Assembly: GCA_947495575.1 (NCBI GenBank)
Contig: CANLZL010000003.1
Span: 248,001-312,000 of the forward strand
DNA length: 64,000 nt
Direction of reading: 5' to 3'
Source: an uncultured Nioella sp.
GTDB taxonomy: Bacteria > Pseudomonadota > Alphaproteobacteria > Rhodobacterales > Rhodobacteraceae
The notes beneath the pieces are model-generated. The model had not been told where the DNA came from. It ran no database searches and worked only from the letters and a program-made list of their open reading frames with translations. Of this stretch, positions 62,012-64,000 are shown one piece after another. Positions within the stretch are counted from its first letter, which is position 1, and each line of letters opens with the position of its first letter. The translations under genes and the position numbers were made by a program.

Positions 62012-63502
62012 ATGTCCCCGGATTTCCTATCCCGGATGCGGGTCGAGTGGCTTGGCACAATTCGTGCCGACTTGCTGGCCGGCCTAGTCGTTGCCTTGGC
62101 TCTGATCCCAGAGGCGATTGCCTTTTCGATCATTGCGGGCGTCGATCCCAAGATCGGCCTATACGCCTCGTTCTCAATTGCCGTTATCACTGCCATCGTT
62201 GGCGGTCGCCCTGGCATGATCTCGGCCGCAACCGCTGCGACCGCCGTTCTTATGGTGACGCTGGTGCGCGATCACGGCCTGCAATACCTGTTGGCCGCAA
62301 CCATCCTTGCGGGTGTGTTACAAGTTGCGGCGGGCCTGCTGAAACTGGGCACGATCATGCGATTTGTTTCGCGCTCAGTCATGACCGGGTTTGTCAACGC
62401 ACTGGCAATTTTGATTTTCATGGCACAACTGCCTGAACTCATTGGTGTGCCATGGCTGACTTATGTGATGGTCGCCGCAGGCCTGGGCATTATCTACCTC
62501 TTCCCATATGTGACCACGGCGATCCCTTCGCCGCTTATGTGCATCATGATCCTGACGGCAATTGCTCTTCTTTTCGGTATGGATCTGCGCACTGTCGGCG
62601 ACATGGGCGAGCTGCCAGACACGTTCCCCACATTCCTGTTGCCGGACATTCCGCTAAATTTTGAAACGTTGCAGATCATCTTCCCCTATTCCGCTGCAGT
62701 TGCCGCTGTAGGCCTGCTCGAATCCTTAATGACCGCGCAGATCGTGGATGACCTGACTGACACAACTTCGGACAAGAACCAGGAATGCATTGGCCAGGGC
62801 GTCGCCAACTTTTGCACTGGCTTTATCGGCGGCATGGCGGGTTGTGCGATGATTGGTCAGTCGATGATCAACGTGAAATCCGGCGGTCGCGGGCGCCTGT
62901 CCTGCTTCGTTGCAGGCGTGGTCCTCCTGATGCTGGTCGTACCGCTCGACTTCGTTGTCTCTGTCATCCCGATGGCGGCACTGGTCGCGATCATGATCAT
63001 GGTCTCTGTCGGCACATTCAGCTGGTCCTCGATCAAGGATCTGCGCACCCACCCGCGCAGTTCTTCCATCGTGATGATCGCCACTGTCGTTGTGACGATC
63101 TACAGCCACAACTTGGCAATTGGCGTTCTGACTGGAGTCCTGCTTTCTGGTATCTTCTTTGCCGGGAAAATTGCACAACTCTTTCGCATCACGTCCGAAC
63201 TGTCCGGTGATGGTCAGACTCGTACCTATCATGTGCAGGGTCAGCTCTTCTTTGCGTCCGCAGATGAGTTCACTGCCGCCTTCGATTTCGGGGAAGTTCT
63301 TGAGAAAGTCGTGATCGATGTCACAGGTGCCCATATCTGGGACATTTCTTCTGTTGCAGCGCTCGACATGGTCGTGCTCAAATTCCGCAGGGATGGTGCC
63401 GAGGTTGAGTTGCAAGGCATGAATGAGGCCTCATCGACCATTGTCGACCGTCTGGCCGAACATGACAAACCCGGCGCAATCGACCGCCTGACCGCGCATT
63501 GA
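62012..63502 (+). CDS. SulP-family inorganic anion transporter with STAS domain
   Basis: 496 residues: about 10-12 membrane segments ([20 protein letters not shown] is the SLC26/SulP signature at about 20-39) and a C-terminal STAS domain at about 395-490 with [19 protein letters not shown]. SulP proteins carry sulfate, bicarbonate or other anions; the next gene is a universal stress protein, a pair also seen in other Rhodobacteraceae. Start ATG 62012 with GGAGACC upstream. Confidence 0.92.
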   Translation: MSPDFLSRMRVEWLGTIRADLLAGLVVALALIPEAIAFSIIAGVDPKIGLYASFSIAVITAIVGGRPGMISAATAATAVLMVTLVRDHGLQYLLAATILAGVLQVAAGLLKLGTIMRFVSRSVMTGFVNALAILIFMAQLPELIGVPWLTYVMVAAGLGIIYLFPYVTTAIPSPLMCIMILTAIALLFGMDLRTVGDMGELPDTFPTFLLPDIPLNFETLQIIFPYSAAVAAVGLLESLMTAQIVDDLTDTTSDKNQECIGQGVANFCTGFIGGMAGCAMIGQSMINVKSGGRGRLSCFVAGVVLLMLVVPLDFVVSVIPMAALVAIMIMVSVGTFSWSSIKDLRTHPRSSSIVMIATVVVTIYSHNLAIGVLTGVLLSGIFFAGKIAQLFRITSELSGDGQTRTYHVQGQLFFASADEFTAAFDFGEVLEKVVIDVTGAHIWDISSVAALDMVVLKFRRDGAEVELQGMNEASSTIVDRLAEHDKPGAIDRLTAH

Positions 63503-63512
63503 GGACACGAGA

Positions 63513-64000
63513 ATGAACAAGATCATCGCCTTTGTTGACGGATCGGACTACTCCACCAGCGTCTGCGACCATGCGGCTTGGGTTGCCAAGGGCAAGGGCT
63601 GGCCGGTTGAGGTTGTCCATGTTTTGGGTCGGCGCGATGAAAGCACCGATCGACGTAACCTAAGCGGCAATATCGGTCTTGGCGCCCGCACTTCTTTGTT
63701 GAACGAATTGGCTGAATTGGATGCGCAAAAAGCCGTTCTTTCGCGTAAGCGGGGGCAGGCCATTATCGAAGACGCCATCGATCGGATTGCCCCTGAAGGG
63801 GTCGAGGTTACGGGCCGTCTGCGCCAGGGTGATCTGGTGGAAACACTGCGCGAGGCCGAAGACGGCGCCAGCCTGATCGTGATCGGAAAGCGCGGTGAGG
63901 CCGCTGATTTTGCTGAAATGCACCTTGGCAGTAATCTTGAACGTGTTGCCCGTTCTACCAGCCTCCCGGTTTTGGTTGCGTCGCGGGCGTTTCGTGATGT
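63513..64000 (+). CDS. Universal stress protein, 3' end outside window
   Basis: The frame beginning MNKIIAFVDGSDYSTSVCDHAAWVAK at ATG 63513 (10 nt after the sulP stop) runs off the window end after 162 full codons. The ATP-binding motif region LIVIGKRGEAADFAEMHLGS at about 125-145 approximates GxRGxxxxxxxxLGS, and NLERVARSTSLPVLV closes a UspA domain. The final 10 or so residues visible suggest a second domain or tail. Cotranscribed with the SulP gene. Confidence 0.85.
   Translation, partial: MNKIIAFVDGSDYSTSVCDHAAWVAKGKGWPVEVVHVLGRRDESTDRRNLSGNIGLGARTSLLNELAELDAQKAVLSRKRGQAIIEDAIDRIAPEGVEVTGRLRQGDLVETLREAEDGASLIVIGKRGEAADFAEMHLGSNLERVARSTSLPVLVASRAFRD

Noticed and set aside
1-64000. CRISPR array, insertion sequence, prophage or integrase
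   Set aside because: No regularly spaced repeats beyond the TGTAC array, no transposase or integrase motifs and no terminal inverted repeats were found on either strand.

Overview
The window looks like the chromosome of a marine alphaproteobacterium of the family Rhodobacteraceae (Roseobacter group). This is inferred from gene content and style: TTT and sugar ABC transporters, a split MnmC pair, a leuC/leuD/leuB series separated by unrelated genes, Slt, SmpB, DapA and a SulP-Usp pair, all in G+C-rich sequence with strong Shine-Dalgarno (SD) sites. No rRNA operon, insertion sequence, prophage, integrase or CRISPR array is visible. One tRNA gene, tRNA-Pro(CGG), is present.

Layout. 1-1.6 kb: the tail of an A+T-rich DUF262/DUF1524 (GmrSD-type) gene, probably a defence gene at the edge of an island. 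1.6-4.8 kb: arfB and a KefC-type K+/H+ antiporter with its KefF-like oxidoreductase. 4.9-18.4 kb: mixed core genes (a secreted protein of unknown function, a queuosine-precursor transporter, sseA, smpB, dapA, slt, mnmD with a divergent FAD oxidoreductase, an MscS channel, a universal stress protein). 18.5-33.3 kb: leuC, leuD and leuB on one strand, interrupted by two blocks of accessory genes. One block lies next to a decayed copy of the leuC 3' end. 33.3-35.8 kb: exporters, an SDR and tRNA-Pro.

35.8-44.5 kb: an apparent eight-gene catabolic operon, tctC-tctB-tctA, an isopropylmalate-dehydrogenase-like enzyme, an Asp/Glu-racemase-like protein, otnK, otnC and rraA. It is faced by a GntR regulator whose recognition site can be proposed (TCCAAAAA, five copies). 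The operon probably imports a C4 hydroxy-acid and converts it to dihydroxyacetone phosphate. It lacks the usual LtnD and OtnI enzymes, and the isopropylmalate-dehydrogenase-like protein is the obvious substitute. 44.5-49.2 kb: a complete sugar-type ABC importer. 49.3-55.9 kb: a Ugp-type glycerol-3-phosphate importer with a cytosolic EEP phosphodiesterase-like protein and a divergent LacI regulator. 55.9-64 kb: a BetA-like choline dehydrogenase, an Fbp-type iron importer, an MFS transporter, a SulP anion transporter and a universal stress protein cut by the window edge.

Several features are not genes in the usual sense: a four-unit 11-bp TGTAC repeat before arfB; an 18-codon reading frame with a 15-nt match to the 16S anti-SD sequence; a possible leuC leader/attenuator; and strong stem-loops after each solute-binding-protein gene that heads or sits inside a transport operon. 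Intergenic stretches over about 300 bases are 20808-21140 (leuC remnant and terminator), 43186-43592 (operators and promoter), 44499-44911 (tandem palindromes, -10 box, leader hairpin) and 54505-54845 (lacI/ugpB control region).
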